This document shows, piece by piece, positions 41,716-51,908 of a stretch of 64,000 nucleotides of DNA; the stretch's first letter is position 1; the number at the start of each line of letters is the position of its first letter. Made by a program: the position numbers and the translations under genes. The notes below the pieces were generated by a model, which was given only the letters and a program-made list of their open reading frames with translations, ran no database searches and was not told the DNA's origin. Source of the DNA: an uncultured Clostridia bacterium (lineage in GTDB: Bacteria; Bacillota; Clostridia; UMGS1883); contig CAKSNY010000006.1 in NCBI GenBank assembly GCA_934476455.1, positions 21,001-85,000 of the forward strand. The letters are read 5' to 3'.

Positions 41716-43059
41716 TTAAAATACAAAGCGCATAGTCCACGCCTGAAGCCTTAATCTGTCGGAAAGAAATTGATCTTTGAAGTCGTCGCTCTGCGTCGCC
41801 CATTTTCCATGCTTAAACGCTTTAAAATCTGTAAAGCTGCAATCCCGAACATCCGGAAGCATATCAAGCGACGGCATCTTTTCTCCGGGTGATATTTGGG
41901 CAATTTTGCTTCCGCAAAGAATTTGAAGTGTTGCACGCATCCAGTCAGCGGGACCTACGGTATTATCTCCTACCGATATTTTTTCCGGCAAAAATCCGTC
42001 AGGTTTTATTTCCTGAGCAGATTTAACGATATCCTCTGCCTTAAGCGATAGGCTTTTTTCTATCGCAAACGGCTCGTGCAAGAAACCGTACACGTCTTTA
42101 CAGATGTGTTCATCGCTGCCTAAAATAAAACTTCGGCAAGCAAGAAAAATGTCTGCCAGTGAAAGTGAAACAGGTGTACTTATTGGATAAAAGTTATTAC
42201 CAAGTTCCCTTTCTATTTGTATGATATCGCCCCTGTGTACCGTTCTTTTACCCTCAGACAGAAGTTGGTTATAAATATCTTTATACGTTACAATCCTAAA
42301 TCTGCCGTCCTCTTTGACAAGTTTTGCAAATAGTTGCATATTCTTGTAAAAATTTTCTGTTTCTTCCTTTGTTCTTTTTGGGCATTCTTGCCATTGTCCG
42401 AACGGATATATGTTTTTTTTGAAATAGTTTACCTCGTCCCAATGCTTTGAATACAGGCTTATATGGGGGTGTGTAAATGCAACAACCCTTTTCTTTTCTG
42501 CCAATTTATCTAATGTTTTAACTATGTCTTCTTCACCGCATTTAAAAAACATACTTTCCATTTCAAAATTGTAGTCCATATGAAATTCGTTGCAGTAATA
42601 CGTTCCTTGCCCATCTTTTGCCGCACAAAACGTATCAGCGTAAATCGGTATTCCCATTTTATGATAAGCATACATTGCAGCATACGATTTATTGTTTCCG
42701 GGCGGTACTGCCGCATAAATTTTATCCGTTTTAAAAACATCTCTAATCAATTTGGCAGCCTTGGTTTCGTTGGCAAACACTCTCTCGTAAGCCCGGTTAA
42801 AATCCTCTGTATCTGTATATTCGTTTATCGTGGGATGCAGTGAATGTCCGTACGAATGAAGGTCAATCTCATGATGGCTCAACGCCTCTATAACATCCGT
42901 ACGGTTCCATTTTACAAGCTGCTCGCATAACAGCCCAACCATGCAAAAGCAACCCCTTATGCCTGCCTTCCTTAATATTTCTGCCTCGGTATAAATGGCA
43001 TCTGCCGATTCGCTTGAGGTAAAGTCCTCGGTATCAAAAGAAAAAACAATGTCAGTCAC
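41716..43059 (-). CDS. NodB-like polysaccharide deacetylase with unknown C-terminal domain
   Basis: A 447-residue protein. The NodB-type barrel (about 1-270) shows the acidic 'FSFDTED' near the N terminus and the metal-binding His pair in 'DLHSYGHSLHP', plus 'FTHPHISLY'. The start is the GTG at 43059: AGGAGG lies seven bases upstream and the conserved strand begins immediately, while the longer frame has no site. There is no signal peptide, so it acts inside the cell, unusual for wall deacetylases. The last 175 residues are unrecognised. It pairs with the GNAT_C acyltransferase downstream, which suggests deacylation and acylation of one sugar (inference). Confidence 0.82.
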   Translation of the reverse strand: MTDIVFSFDTEDFTSSESADAIYTEAEILRKAGIRGCFCMVGLLCEQLVKWNRTDVIEALSHHEIDLHSYGHSLHPTINEYTDTEDFNRAYERVFANETKAAKLIRDVFKTDKIYAAVPPGNNKSYAAMYAYHKMGIPIYADTFCAAKDGQGTYYCNEFHMDYNFEMESMFFKCGEEDIVKTLDKLAEKKRVVAFTHPHISLYSKHWDEVNYFKKNIYPFGQWQECPKRTKEETENFYKNMQLFAKLVKEDGRFRIVTYKDIYNQLLSEGKRTVHRGDIIQIERELGNNFYPISTPVSLSLADIFLACRSFILGSDEHICKDVYGFLHEPFAIEKSLSLKAEDIVKSAQEIKPDGFLPEKISVGDNTVGPADWMRATLQILCGSKIAQISPGEKMPSLDMLPDVRDCSFTDFKAFKHGKWATQSDDFKDQFLSDRLRLQAWTMRFVF

Positions 43060-43084
43060 TGATAAGCCTCCTAAGTAGTAGCTG

Positions 43085-45736
43085 TTATTTGAAAATAATA
43101 ATAAGATATGGCTTTGAATAGTTCGCATAAATGTAAACTATATCTCCGTCTCCATTTGAATCCTTCGAGCCTACAATTGCATTTTTAGGAATTTGTTCGT
43201 ATGTGTCCTCACGCACATCATATGAATATACGGCTAAATTTTCATCCGGAAGATAAAATGTTTTTTCTATAGGTGAACTCTCCGTTCCGAAATTTACTGC
43301 CGCATAGTTGCCGTCACAGCTTAATACCTTGCCAAAGAAAGATGAATTTTGGTCACGGTAATTTTCTGCAAAATATGCTGTATTGGCGCTATAGGAAAAA
43401 AGCTTTTTATAATTCCCTATTTTCCCGTTTTCCAGAAGTTCATACACAATAACGTCGCCGCGTTTTAATGTCCCCTCGCGATTTATCCTTTCATAAACTC
43501 TGTCCGACACCGCAAAGGTGTTTTCACCTCTCGTTCCTATTCCTCTCAGTTCAAAGGTTGTCGTTCCGTCATCATCGCATAAATAACGCACCGAACGTAT
43601 CATCATAAGCTGATATCTGTAATTTCCCGTAATTTCGTCCGATGCAGAGCCTGCACCGTCATTGATGTAAACAACAGCAGCGTCCGAGGTATTCACATCA
43701 TTAAAATTATAAAATTCAATTTTTGTGTGCATACCTCTGACCGGATAGTATACATCCTGCGTAAAATATGAACCGTCCCTTACATAAACATCATCTGTAT
43801 CTATGTTGGTTTTTCCCACCGTGTCATTTACTATAAATACCTTCGCAGTCTTTACTACGTTAAGCACCCCGTCAAGGCAACCGCCCTGACGGCAGTATAA
43901 CTGTTCATCCGAAGATGTTACAGTTTTACTTAACCGCAGGCTGTCCTCACTCTCGACAGACGGTGTATAGCTGCATGTGTCAACAGAGTAAATCTTGTTT
44001 TCTTCATTAACTTTGTAATCAATTAGCTGAAGCGGTGTTTTTTCGCGTCCTGCACTGAGAGAACAGTTGGACAAATACTCTACAATATTTTTCTTTTCTA
44101 TTCCGCTCACATTATCAACCTTTACTCTGTCGGCAAAGGAATATGTTCTTTTTTCTCCATTTTGTTCGAGTATCCTAACCTCAGCATTTGCTTTAAATGT
44201 ATTGCTTCCGTCTGCGGCAGCCAAGATAAATCCACGCTTCACAAGCGCGTTCACCGCATCATCTATTTCGGCAACACTTTGTGTATAATCCAATCGCAAA
44301 AGCACGTTTTGCCCCAAAAATCTGCCGCAATCGGAAACGGTGCATCTGTAGGACGTACCGTTTACCGTTATGCTTTCATCGCCGTACTCATCAACCGTGC
44401 CCGATACGGTTTTGTTTTGCGCATATACCGTTACAATGTTCCCGTCCTTGCTTCTTAATATGCTTATAATATCATCCTTTGAAAGGGTGTCTATCGAAAG
44501 CACCTGCCCCGTTTCGTAATTTTTAACGGCGTAGCCGTCCTTACCGTCAAAATCCAGCGCATGTGCATTTTTAATATATACCTTTTTATCATTTGTTTTC
44601 ACAGACAGCACCCTGTAATTTTCATACTCTTCAACCTTTACGATATCTGCTGTCCCGTCGTTATTATTATCTATGATAATGCATCTTCCTTGAGTCGGCT
44701 TAAGGTCTCCGTAATCCCAATTCAAAAGAGCCTGTCCGTTATAAATGGCATATATTGTGCGCGGAATTTGAATTGATGTTTTTTTATCTTTTACTCCCTT
44801 TTTTGTATATGTAAATCCTTGCTCACTACAGGAAACTATATCATCGGCATTGACGTATTTTATATCGTTTTTATCCGAAAGTCTGACGTACAGAAGCTTT
44901 TTATCATCGCTTTTATCTGTTCGATAGTACGCCTTTACACTTAAACCCAAATAATCATCCTTAAAATCTTCATTCGGAATATACCTTTTAAACTCAATTT
45001 CAATGTCGTTTCCGCGGCGAACAGCGGTTTCTGTTAAAGAAGATGTCTTATTTGCCGTTACTCTGCCCTCGACAAACCCTATGTCCATCTTTTGTTCCAT
45101 TACGGTTTTATCACCCTCGGTGATATACGCCGTACCGTCGGAATAATATTCATCATCACGTGCAGTTTTTGCGAACATGGTTTTATAAAGCAAATATGCC
45201 GTATCACCCCTCGAAAGTTCTGAGTTTAACGAAACATTTAATCCGCGTGAAATGCCAAGTCTGCTGATATTTGAAATATATCCGAATTCGCCTTTGTCCT
45301 TAAGCCTTGCCATATCTGCATTCCCGATAACATGTGATAAAATTTTTGCTGCAGCACCATATGTTATGTTTTCATCAGGATAAAAAAATCCGTTTCCGTC
45401 ACCATTTATAATTCCAAGCCTGTGTGCTGTATTTATATATGCAGCATAAGTATGCTCCTGCGGAACATCGTAAAAGATACGTTCGTTTTCAGCAGAAAGA
45501 TCCCGGGTTCCGTTTAATATCATTGCATATTTTATGAACTCGCCTCTTGTAACGCCTTTTTTCGGCTCAAACGTATTGCCGGACATACACTGCATAATAT
45601 CGAGCGCCGTTATCGTATCAACGGCTTCAAGGTATGGAGCATCACGCTCCAGATCCTTGAATTCTGCCATAGCAGAACAGGTAAATAAAATTATACATAT
45701 ACCGATAACTATAATCGATGTAATTCGTTTTATCAT
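43085..45736 (-). CDS. SLH-domain surface protein with long beta-rich C-terminal part
   Basis: An 883-residue exported protein. A signal peptide (about 1-24) precedes three N-terminal SLH repeats (about 25-195; motifs 'VTRGEFIKYA', 'ITYGAAAKIL', 'LSRGDTAYLL'). About 690 residues of beta-rich sequence without catalytic motifs follow, with short recurring strings such as 'VDEYGDESITVNG' and 'FFGKVLSCDGNYAAVNFG' that suggest repeated small barrels. The start overlaps the stop of the C-terminal-SLH gene by four bases (ATGA), so the two are made together. The paralogue at the left edge (1-867) has the same order. A surface scaffold or pore-like part of the uptake machinery is possible; the role is unknown. 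Confidence 0.87.
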   Translation of the reverse strand: MIKRITSIIVIGICIILFTCSAMAEFKDLERDAPYLEAVDTITALDIMQCMSGNTFEPKKGVTRGEFIKYAMILNGTRDLSAENERIFYDVPQEHTYAAYINTAHRLGIINGDGNGFFYPDENITYGAAAKILSHVIGNADMARLKDKGEFGYISNISRLGISRGLNVSLNSELSRGDTAYLLYKTMFAKTARDDEYYSDGTAYITEGDKTVMEQKMDIGFVEGRVTANKTSSLTETAVRRGNDIEIEFKRYIPNEDFKDDYLGLSVKAYYRTDKSDDKKLLYVRLSDKNDIKYVNADDIVSCSEQGFTYTKKGVKDKKTSIQIPRTIYAIYNGQALLNWDYGDLKPTQGRCIIIDNNNDGTADIVKVEEYENYRVLSVKTNDKKVYIKNAHALDFDGKDGYAVKNYETGQVLSIDTLSKDDIISILRSKDGNIVTVYAQNKTVSGTVDEYGDESITVNGTSYRCTVSDCGRFLGQNVLLRLDYTQSVAEIDDAVNALVKRGFILAAADGSNTFKANAEVRILEQNGEKRTYSFADRVKVDNVSGIEKKNIVEYLSNCSLSAGREKTPLQLIDYKVNEENKIYSVDTCSYTPSVESEDSLRLSKTVTSSDEQLYCRQGGCLDGVLNVVKTAKVFIVNDTVGKTNIDTDDVYVRDGSYFTQDVYYPVRGMHTKIEFYNFNDVNTSDAAVVYINDGAGSASDEITGNYRYQLMMIRSVRYLCDDDGTTTFELRGIGTRGENTFAVSDRVYERINREGTLKRGDVIVYELLENGKIGNYKKLFSYSANTAYFAENYRDQNSSFFGKVLSCDGNYAAVNFGTESSPIEKTFYLPDENLAVYSYDVREDTYEQIPKNAIVGSKDSNGDGDIVYIYANYSKPYLIIIFK

Positions 45737-48555
45737 TCCGCACCGCCTTTAAGCTTTAAAAAATTATAAAGAAGCTCTGCTGTTTCCATTCTTGTTATCG
45801 AAATTTTAGGATTTACTCTTTTTCCTTTCATATCCAAAATGTTTTCACTTACGAATAAAACCGCTTTCCTCGCATAATCCGAAGCTTCATCTATATCTGA
45901 AGGGGCTGCTTCCATATCAGATATGTCTTTTGCAAAAATCAAAAGATTTTCTTTTTTTGCTATACGATAAATAATTGTCATCGCATCCTGGCGGGTTATT
46001 TCCCCGCCGATGCCGAACTTATTTTCTCCAATACCGTTTATCGCACCGTACTTTTCCATTGCCGATATATACGGGTATGCCCAGTTTTCGCGGTTAACAT
46101 CAACGAACGAATTTTCAAGTCCCTCTGTACCGAGTTTTAGAGCCGTAACAAGCATTTTGACCATTTCCTCACGCGCAACATTATCGTTGGGGCGAAATTT
46201 CCCGTTTCCGTCACCGCATATTATCCCCTGTGCCGCAAGATAACCGACAATCTTTAGATTTGCTTCGTCCACATCGGAAAAAGTTGTTATCTTAACTGTA
46301 TTTTTTACCGCATCATTTGATAACGCACCTGTTCTTATTCCGCCGGAACTGCCTCCTCCGCCGCCAGGATTTTTATTCTCTCTTTTGTATACCGACATTA
46401 CTGCTTCGGAAAATTCTCCCTGTACACTTAATGTGGTTTCGTATTCCATGTTCAGCATGGCGTTATATACAGCCGTTTTTTCATTTATTGCCGCATACCT
46501 AATGCTCGTTTGTTCCTCTAAAAACAATGGTATTTTATCTGCATAAGTATTTGTAAGCAAATTTTTGAGTGTATTGGCATTTTTTGAATATGATATTTCC
46601 GAGAGCATCCTTGCCTCTTCAAAACGTTCAAAAAAATTGTTAAAAGAAACTATTTCGGATTTTGCCATAATTCTTCCCATGAGTGCCGTTATTTCACCGG
46701 AAATACCAAATTCCGCCGCGTAATCCGCCAACACCTCCCTGTTGTTAAATCTGCCCGAATTTATCATTTCGATACATACGGCACGATTAAATGCTGTTGT
46801 AAACTCCGCCCCCGTTGTCATATTTGCATTTTTAATTTCATTAAAAATAAGTCTGCACACATTGTCGCAATTAACACTTTCATAATCCTGCATTTCCAAC
46901 GCGAAAACCTTTTTATAGCTGCTTATTGCCGCCTTTATATCGTCTGCGGACGATGCCATATTTACGCTTACCAGCGCTGTAGCGGCCTCGGGGTTATTTG
47001 AATACTTGTACGGCAAAAGAATACTGTTGGAATTTGTTTTTACAAGTATGCAGTAGTCGTCACTTAAAAAAACATCTTCGTTATTTTTAAAGATAATTTC
47101 ATAATATCCGTTTTCTTTTGCGGTCGTCTGTCTGATGGATGAAAATACGGAATTTTGCGTAATATTTTCGCCAAGAGCCGAAATTACCGTGACAAGTTCA
47201 CCCGGAGTTACTTTGCCGAAAACCCTTATTTCATTGTCGGCAATGTTATAATCTTTATTTGCAAATTCTTCGGCACTTCCGCGCAGACCCGATGTTATCG
47301 CACTGTTTTGCATAAGCTTATACTCGCACAACGGCGTAAAGTTCAAGTCTGTAATATACAATGCTGCACCGTCTGCATTTTGCACACCTGAAATACTCAT
47401 ATCTATCGGCACGATTGCCCCCGTAGAAACCGTGTATGTTTCCAAAGCCGATTTAAGCATAATATCGCCGCTGTATGCCGCAAAAATTGTAACTATATTA
47501 ATATCATTTGCGCTGTTATTGTAAATATCACACAAAACTTCGGCAGTTCCCGAGTTAAGCGAAAACGCAGCCTCGCCGGGAGTTATACCATCAAATTCAG
47601 TCTTAAAGCTGTATTTATACTCTGTCAATGCGCCGCCGTCCGTACATTTGATGCCACTTTTTAATATAAGTGTATATTCCCTCGCCGAAATGAGCGGCGA
47701 TACCGGCGTCAAGGTATATCCTCTGTTTTCGTATACCGCCGTAAAGGGGATTGAAACCTTCTCCTGCCCAAGTTCAAGCGATGCGATATTTTCAAAGCTG
47801 TCTGCATCCATATCTTTATTAAACTCAACACTTATGTTATTTAACGCCTCGTTATAGTTTGCCGAGACAACCTTCGGCATATCAAACAACCGACAAACCC
47901 TTATATTGTCAAGTGCAACCATATTTCCTGCTGCATTTACGCTGTAGCGAACAGACCTGAAAAAACCTATGGGAATTTCTATATCCGACGCGAGCGGTTC
48001 ATTATTTACCGAAACGCTGTATCTTCTGTTATCCAGGTCAAATTCGTAGCAGAAGCTGTACCATTTGTCTGTTTCATATAAAGCATATTTGTTATATACT
48101 TCTTCACTAACCGCCGTATCAGCGCTCACACCGTAAAACTTAATTTTGCCGTTTTCATATAATCTTAATATATCCGCATTACCGCTGTCGGCAAACAGCT
48201 TGACCTGCGTGGAACCGGCTTCAAACATAGGTTTTAAGTCAAAATACACTCTCACCTTGCCGTCCTGAACATCTAAATTTTTTGTTGAAATCCACGGCAC
48301 CGTGTTATACGGGTCTTCAATTATTAGATAGTTTTGGTTCTGCTCATCGCTTCCCGCATAAATAATTCCTTTACCGTTCATACTGCCGTTAAAGCCGTTA
48401 GGTACAGACGGATTTTCCCTTGTTGCGCTGTACGCTGAAAAACTTGAATATACAGCATCTATAAGATCTTTCTCACCGTAATCGTCTGCAAAAGAACATA
48501 TCGGCAGCAATAAGATGAAAAACGCCGAAACAACACATGACAAATATCTTTTCAT
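45733..48555 (-). CDS. Secreted LamG/Ig protein with three C-terminal SLH repeats
   Basis: A 940-residue exported protein with a signal peptide (about 1-23), a LamG-like sandwich (about 40-225), an SbsA-like Ig domain (about 230-330), further beta domains (to about 540), a helical region (about 545-725), a Gly-rich linker (about 729-756) and three SLH repeats (about 757-805, 815-870 and 880-935). The helical, linker and SLH parts match the 549-residue protein at 869-2518, but the N terminus is enlarged with probable glycan-binding modules. It is translationally coupled to the N-terminal-SLH gene and follows the heparinase-like gene, so it probably holds the lyase and its substrate near the wall (inference). 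Confidence 0.88.
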   Translation of the reverse strand: MKRYLSCVVSAFFILLLPICSFADDYGEKDLIDAVYSSFSAYSATRENPSVPNGFNGSMNGKGIIYAGSDEQNQNYLIIEDPYNTVPWISTKNLDVQDGKVRVYFDLKPMFEAGSTQVKLFADSGNADILRLYENGKIKFYGVSADTAVSEEVYNKYALYETDKWYSFCYEFDLDNRRYSVSVNNEPLASDIEIPIGFFRSVRYSVNAAGNMVALDNIRVCRLFDMPKVVSANYNEALNNISVEFNKDMDADSFENIASLELGQEKVSIPFTAVYENRGYTLTPVSPLISAREYTLILKSGIKCTDGGALTEYKYSFKTEFDGITPGEAAFSLNSGTAEVLCDIYNNSANDINIVTIFAAYSGDIMLKSALETYTVSTGAIVPIDMSISGVQNADGAALYITDLNFTPLCEYKLMQNSAITSGLRGSAEEFANKDYNIADNEIRVFGKVTPGELVTVISALGENITQNSVFSSIRQTTAKENGYYEIIFKNNEDVFLSDDYCILVKTNSNSILLPYKYSNNPEAATALVSVNMASSADDIKAAISSYKKVFALEMQDYESVNCDNVCRLIFNEIKNANMTTGAEFTTAFNRAVCIEMINSGRFNNREVLADYAAEFGISGEITALMGRIMAKSEIVSFNNFFERFEEARMLSEISYSKNANTLKNLLTNTYADKIPLFLEEQTSIRYAAINEKTAVYNAMLNMEYETTLSVQGEFSEAVMSVYKRENKNPGGGGGSSGGIRTGALSNDAVKNTVKITTFSDVDEANLKIVGYLAAQGIICGDGNGKFRPNDNVAREEMVKMLVTALKLGTEGLENSFVDVNRENWAYPYISAMEKYGAINGIGENKFGIGGEITRQDAMTIIYRIAKKENLLIFAKDISDMEAAPSDIDEASDYARKAVLFVSENILDMKGKRVNPKISITRMETAELLYNFLKLKGGAE

Positions 48556-48586
48556 ATTACTTCCCTTCCTTAAAGAACATAACCTC

Positions 48587-51500
48587 TCAGTTTATCGGAA
48601 TAAGCACAATGCAGTCCAGATTCAGCGCATTTTGCAAATTTTCCATGGTAACAACATTTTCACCGTCGTTAAAATCAAATATTTTGTCGCTGCCGTCATC
48701 CGCTTTAAGCGTACCTATGTTTCGTTGTGACCATGCCCCTGTAGATTCAAAATTCAATATGTAAGGCTCCTCATCGTTAATTGCTATCGTTCGCTGTGCT
48801 CCCGTTGTTTCTTGGGTGGCATATCTTATCGCTATTTTGTACTTTCCGCCGGGAACATTTATTTTCCATTTTAAAATGTGCCCTACATTATCCCAACCGT
48901 AAAACGCGGTTCCGTTTTTGTTGTCTGTCGTATGAGAATCCGTGTCATACGAAACAAATCTAATTTTTCCGCCTATTTGTGTCGTTACATCCTCTGCCTC
49001 TATTATTTCCCCTTTTGGAATGGCGGCTTGCGGGGTATCATCGTTTACGGCAATGTCAAGCTTTCTGCCATAGTCAAGGTATTTTCCGTTGCCTTGTACA
49101 AAAGCAATGGTTTTTTGTTCTACTTGTTTAACGTCAAGCTTATCTTCGGCAATAAAATATATTCCGCCGGGTTCGGCAGTAAATAAATGTCCGCCGTTTG
49201 TATTTATAAGTTGAAGGTTTTTTTCATCTTCCATATCAGCCTTATACACGTTGTATGTGCTTGGAATACCGTATAAGCAAACCTTTGTTTTTCCCTGCGT
49301 ACCTGCACCTAAATCAAGACGGTACACCTTATCGGAAACCTTACTAAGCTGTGCCGAAGAAGCTGCAGAAAATTTCATTCCAAGCTTTTTTCCGCTTGCA
49401 TATTTGCCGTCGATAATTCCCAAAAGTATATCGTTTCCCGTTTGACAGCGTAAAAACGCACTTTCTGCGTCGGACGTAAGCGAACCGGTCTCCTTTAATC
49501 CATAGGATTTTCCGTACAGAACAGTATCTTCCGTACCTTTTTCCGTATCTGAAATTTTTGCGGCATTAGCCCAATCAATTATGTTCCCCTTTATTTTTAC
49601 ATTAAGTTCTTCAATTTTTTTATATTGCATTCCATCGTATGCAGGCTCTATAATACCTATAAATGCAGTCGTATCATTTGCCTTTCTTCTTACAACAAGC
49701 TTTTCTGCCAGATATTCCTCGTCACGGTTTAGCGCCTTCGCGGCAATTACCTTTGTGTTATCGGCGCCAAGCATAGTAAGCTTTGCTGAACCTCCGTTGC
49801 TTAATGAGTAAGTATTTGACCATTGTTTGTCTGTATTTTCCGATTCCTTATATTTTTTTACATATGCATAACCTCCGCTGCCGAGCGGAGTATTTGCCGT
49901 ATCCTTCAAGGTCGCTGTAGAATCCGCAAGCTCACCGTTTATATTCAAAAGGTAATCGTATGTATGCTCGCCGGCGCTGTTTCCCTCAAAAATATCTATA
50001 ATGTAATCTCCTGTCTGCCAAAGGGTTCTTTGCAGTGTTGCATTAAGTTCTTCTCCCTTGTACATTCTGTCTGTCCACGCCTTGATAGCACTTACTTCGG
50101 GAGATATTATCGCATTGCTCAAAAAACCTTTGTGTATATATTCGGGCGCATCGTCATACGAACCGTAATCGTGTTCCTTTTCATCCACAATTACAGTATT
50201 GTGCCCAACGGTTTTTGTTGCATAAAATGCCTGCCCGGATGTTCCGTATACATAGCTGCCGGGATCAAACAGGATATTCTGCCCCACGCCATATGCTGTA
50301 AGACTTAGCATATCACTGTGCGAGTGTCCCTCCTCCCGATAATTTTTCCACACAAGAGAAGAATTTATTGCTGTATTTTTATCGCCGCTGCTGCGGAAAA
50401 TGCTTTGCCCGTAATCTTCAAAAACACTGTTTCCTAGCTTATTATACCCTTTCTTTGAATAATATCCGCTTCCTATCTCGAATTTACCCTCTCCTATAAC
50501 AGGTTTAGCACGTATCATTGTTAAAATGTCCGGAAAGCTGAGTTTTGTTCTGTTTTCGCCATAAGCCTGTGAAAGCAGCCATTTAGCACGTGCATCATCA
50601 CTATGATTTATAACAATTTCCATAAACGCCAGAATTTCATTTCTGCTTAGTTTATATATATCAGGTTTTGTATCACCGAGCACGGGATAGCTCAAATCCG
50701 AGTATACGTAGTAAAAGCAGAAATCGAGTAATTCTTTAAGCACATTTCTGCCCTTTACCTCCACAATATCTCCATTTTCTATGTCACGGTAATTCATCGA
50801 GCTGCTTGTCCAATCTGTCGGACGTGTTCCCGATACAGTGTAATTAAACATATCATACCCGCTGTTGTAAAAATATTGTGCGTATTGATAATAGTAACCA
50901 ACCCTGCCCATGCAGTACATTGTCGGATAATTCCAGTGCGAACCGTCGTCGTTTATACCGTTAAGCAGCATAAACTTAAGACCGTAGCCGTCACGCTCTA
51001 CAGCCCAATCGATATAATTTTGATCTCTCAAAAGAAGACCTGCTTGCAAATTAAGGTCTATGTCACCGCCGATATTACTTAAATGTCCTCTCGCATATCC
51101 GCTTATTCTTTTTACCCATACGCGCACAGCGCCGTTTTCAATTACTTGGCGCTCCACTTCATTAAGCCCGTTATATATTATGTCATATGCTGCTATGCAG
51201 TATTTTGCATAGCCGTAATCCATCTTCATTTCAGAATCTATCGATGTATTTTCATACAGATAGTCAACTACGATAAAGAGCAGTTTTTTTACAACGTCAA
51301 AATACTGCTCTTCGCCGGTAAGAGCCCATACGGCGGCGCACAGCTCGGCTTCCTCCGGAACCTTTACCATATTCACATCTTGATATTTTTCGGCATCTTT
51401 GTATTTTTCAACACATCCGTCCGCTGCTTTTTTAAATCCGGTAAAATTGTTCTTGTAATATTCATTTGTCTTAATAAGCTCTTTTGTGCGGTCGATTTCC

Positions 51501-51904
51501 TTTTGCGTTACAAAAACATACGGATGGTCTAAATTCGTAATTTCTTTGCTTAACCGCGGAAAAATAAAGTCAGTCGGTTTTAAAACGGTATCTGTTGTCA
51601 CACCGTTTTTCTTTATCTTAAATATGTAGTAATTGTAATACTGTGCATTATCCGCGATAAAATCATACACATATTCTGTGCTTTTTGAATTAAGATTTTG
51701 CACAACGGGTATTTCTCCGCTTCCGTCCGAATTATCTGTCGCATATACATCAATACTCGCATTATCAATATTACCCCATGAAAAGACAATTTTGTTGTCT
51801 ATCGTAAGCTTTGCCTTAAAATTATATTCTCCCGCGGCGGTTGCTGCGGGTACAAATCCTGCAAGGATTATAAAACAAAGCATCAATGCGGCTGCTCTTC
51901 TCAT
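48587..51904 (-). CDS. Secreted heparinase II/III-family polysaccharide lyase
   Basis: An 1105-residue exported protein. Signal peptide about 1-23; fibronectin-like domain about 25-115; (alpha/alpha) toroid about 120-480; heparinase II/III beta-sandwich about 485-700 with 'EEGHSHSDMLSLTAYG', 'LFDPGSYVYGTSG' and 'VGHNTVIVDEKEHDYG' (catalytic-region His residues); further beta domains; and a CBM6/35-like module at the end (about 985-1105). Enzymes of this family cleave uronic-acid polysaccharides such as heparan sulfate, heparosan or alginate by beta-elimination. The product type matches the GH88 enzyme of the same cluster. The exact glycan cannot be told. Confidence 0.9.
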   Translation of the reverse strand: MRRAAALMLCFIILAGFVPAATAAGEYNFKAKLTIDNKIVFSWGNIDNASIDVYATDNSDGSGEIPVVQNLNSKSTEYVYDFIADNAQYYNYYIFKIKKNGVTTDTVLKPTDFIFPRLSKEITNLDHPYVFVTQKEIDRTKELIKTNEYYKNNFTGFKKAADGCVEKYKDAEKYQDVNMVKVPEEAELCAAVWALTGEEQYFDVVKKLLFIVVDYLYENTSIDSEMKMDYGYAKYCIAAYDIIYNGLNEVERQVIENGAVRVWVKRISGYARGHLSNIGGDIDLNLQAGLLLRDQNYIDWAVERDGYGLKFMLLNGINDDGSHWNYPTMYCMGRVGYYYQYAQYFYNSGYDMFNYTVSGTRPTDWTSSSMNYRDIENGDIVEVKGRNVLKELLDFCFYYVYSDLSYPVLGDTKPDIYKLSRNEILAFMEIVINHSDDARAKWLLSQAYGENRTKLSFPDILTMIRAKPVIGEGKFEIGSGYYSKKGYNKLGNSVFEDYGQSIFRSSGDKNTAINSSLVWKNYREEGHSHSDMLSLTAYGVGQNILFDPGSYVYGTSGQAFYATKTVGHNTVIVDEKEHDYGSYDDAPEYIHKGFLSNAIISPEVSAIKAWTDRMYKGEELNATLQRTLWQTGDYIIDIFEGNSAGEHTYDYLLNINGELADSTATLKDTANTPLGSGGYAYVKKYKESENTDKQWSNTYSLSNGGSAKLTMLGADNTKVIAAKALNRDEEYLAEKLVVRRKANDTTAFIGIIEPAYDGMQYKKIEELNVKIKGNIIDWANAAKISDTEKGTEDTVLYGKSYGLKETGSLTSDAESAFLRCQTGNDILLGIIDGKYASGKKLGMKFSAASSAQLSKVSDKVYRLDLGAGTQGKTKVCLYGIPSTYNVYKADMEDEKNLQLINTNGGHLFTAEPGGIYFIAEDKLDVKQVEQKTIAFVQGNGKYLDYGRKLDIAVNDDTPQAAIPKGEIIEAEDVTTQIGGKIRFVSYDTDSHTTDNKNGTAFYGWDNVGHILKWKINVPGGKYKIAIRYATQETTGAQRTIAINDEEPYILNFESTGAWSQRNIGTLKADDGSDKIFDFNDGENVVTMENLQNALNLDCIVLIPIN

Positions 51905-51908
51905 GGTA

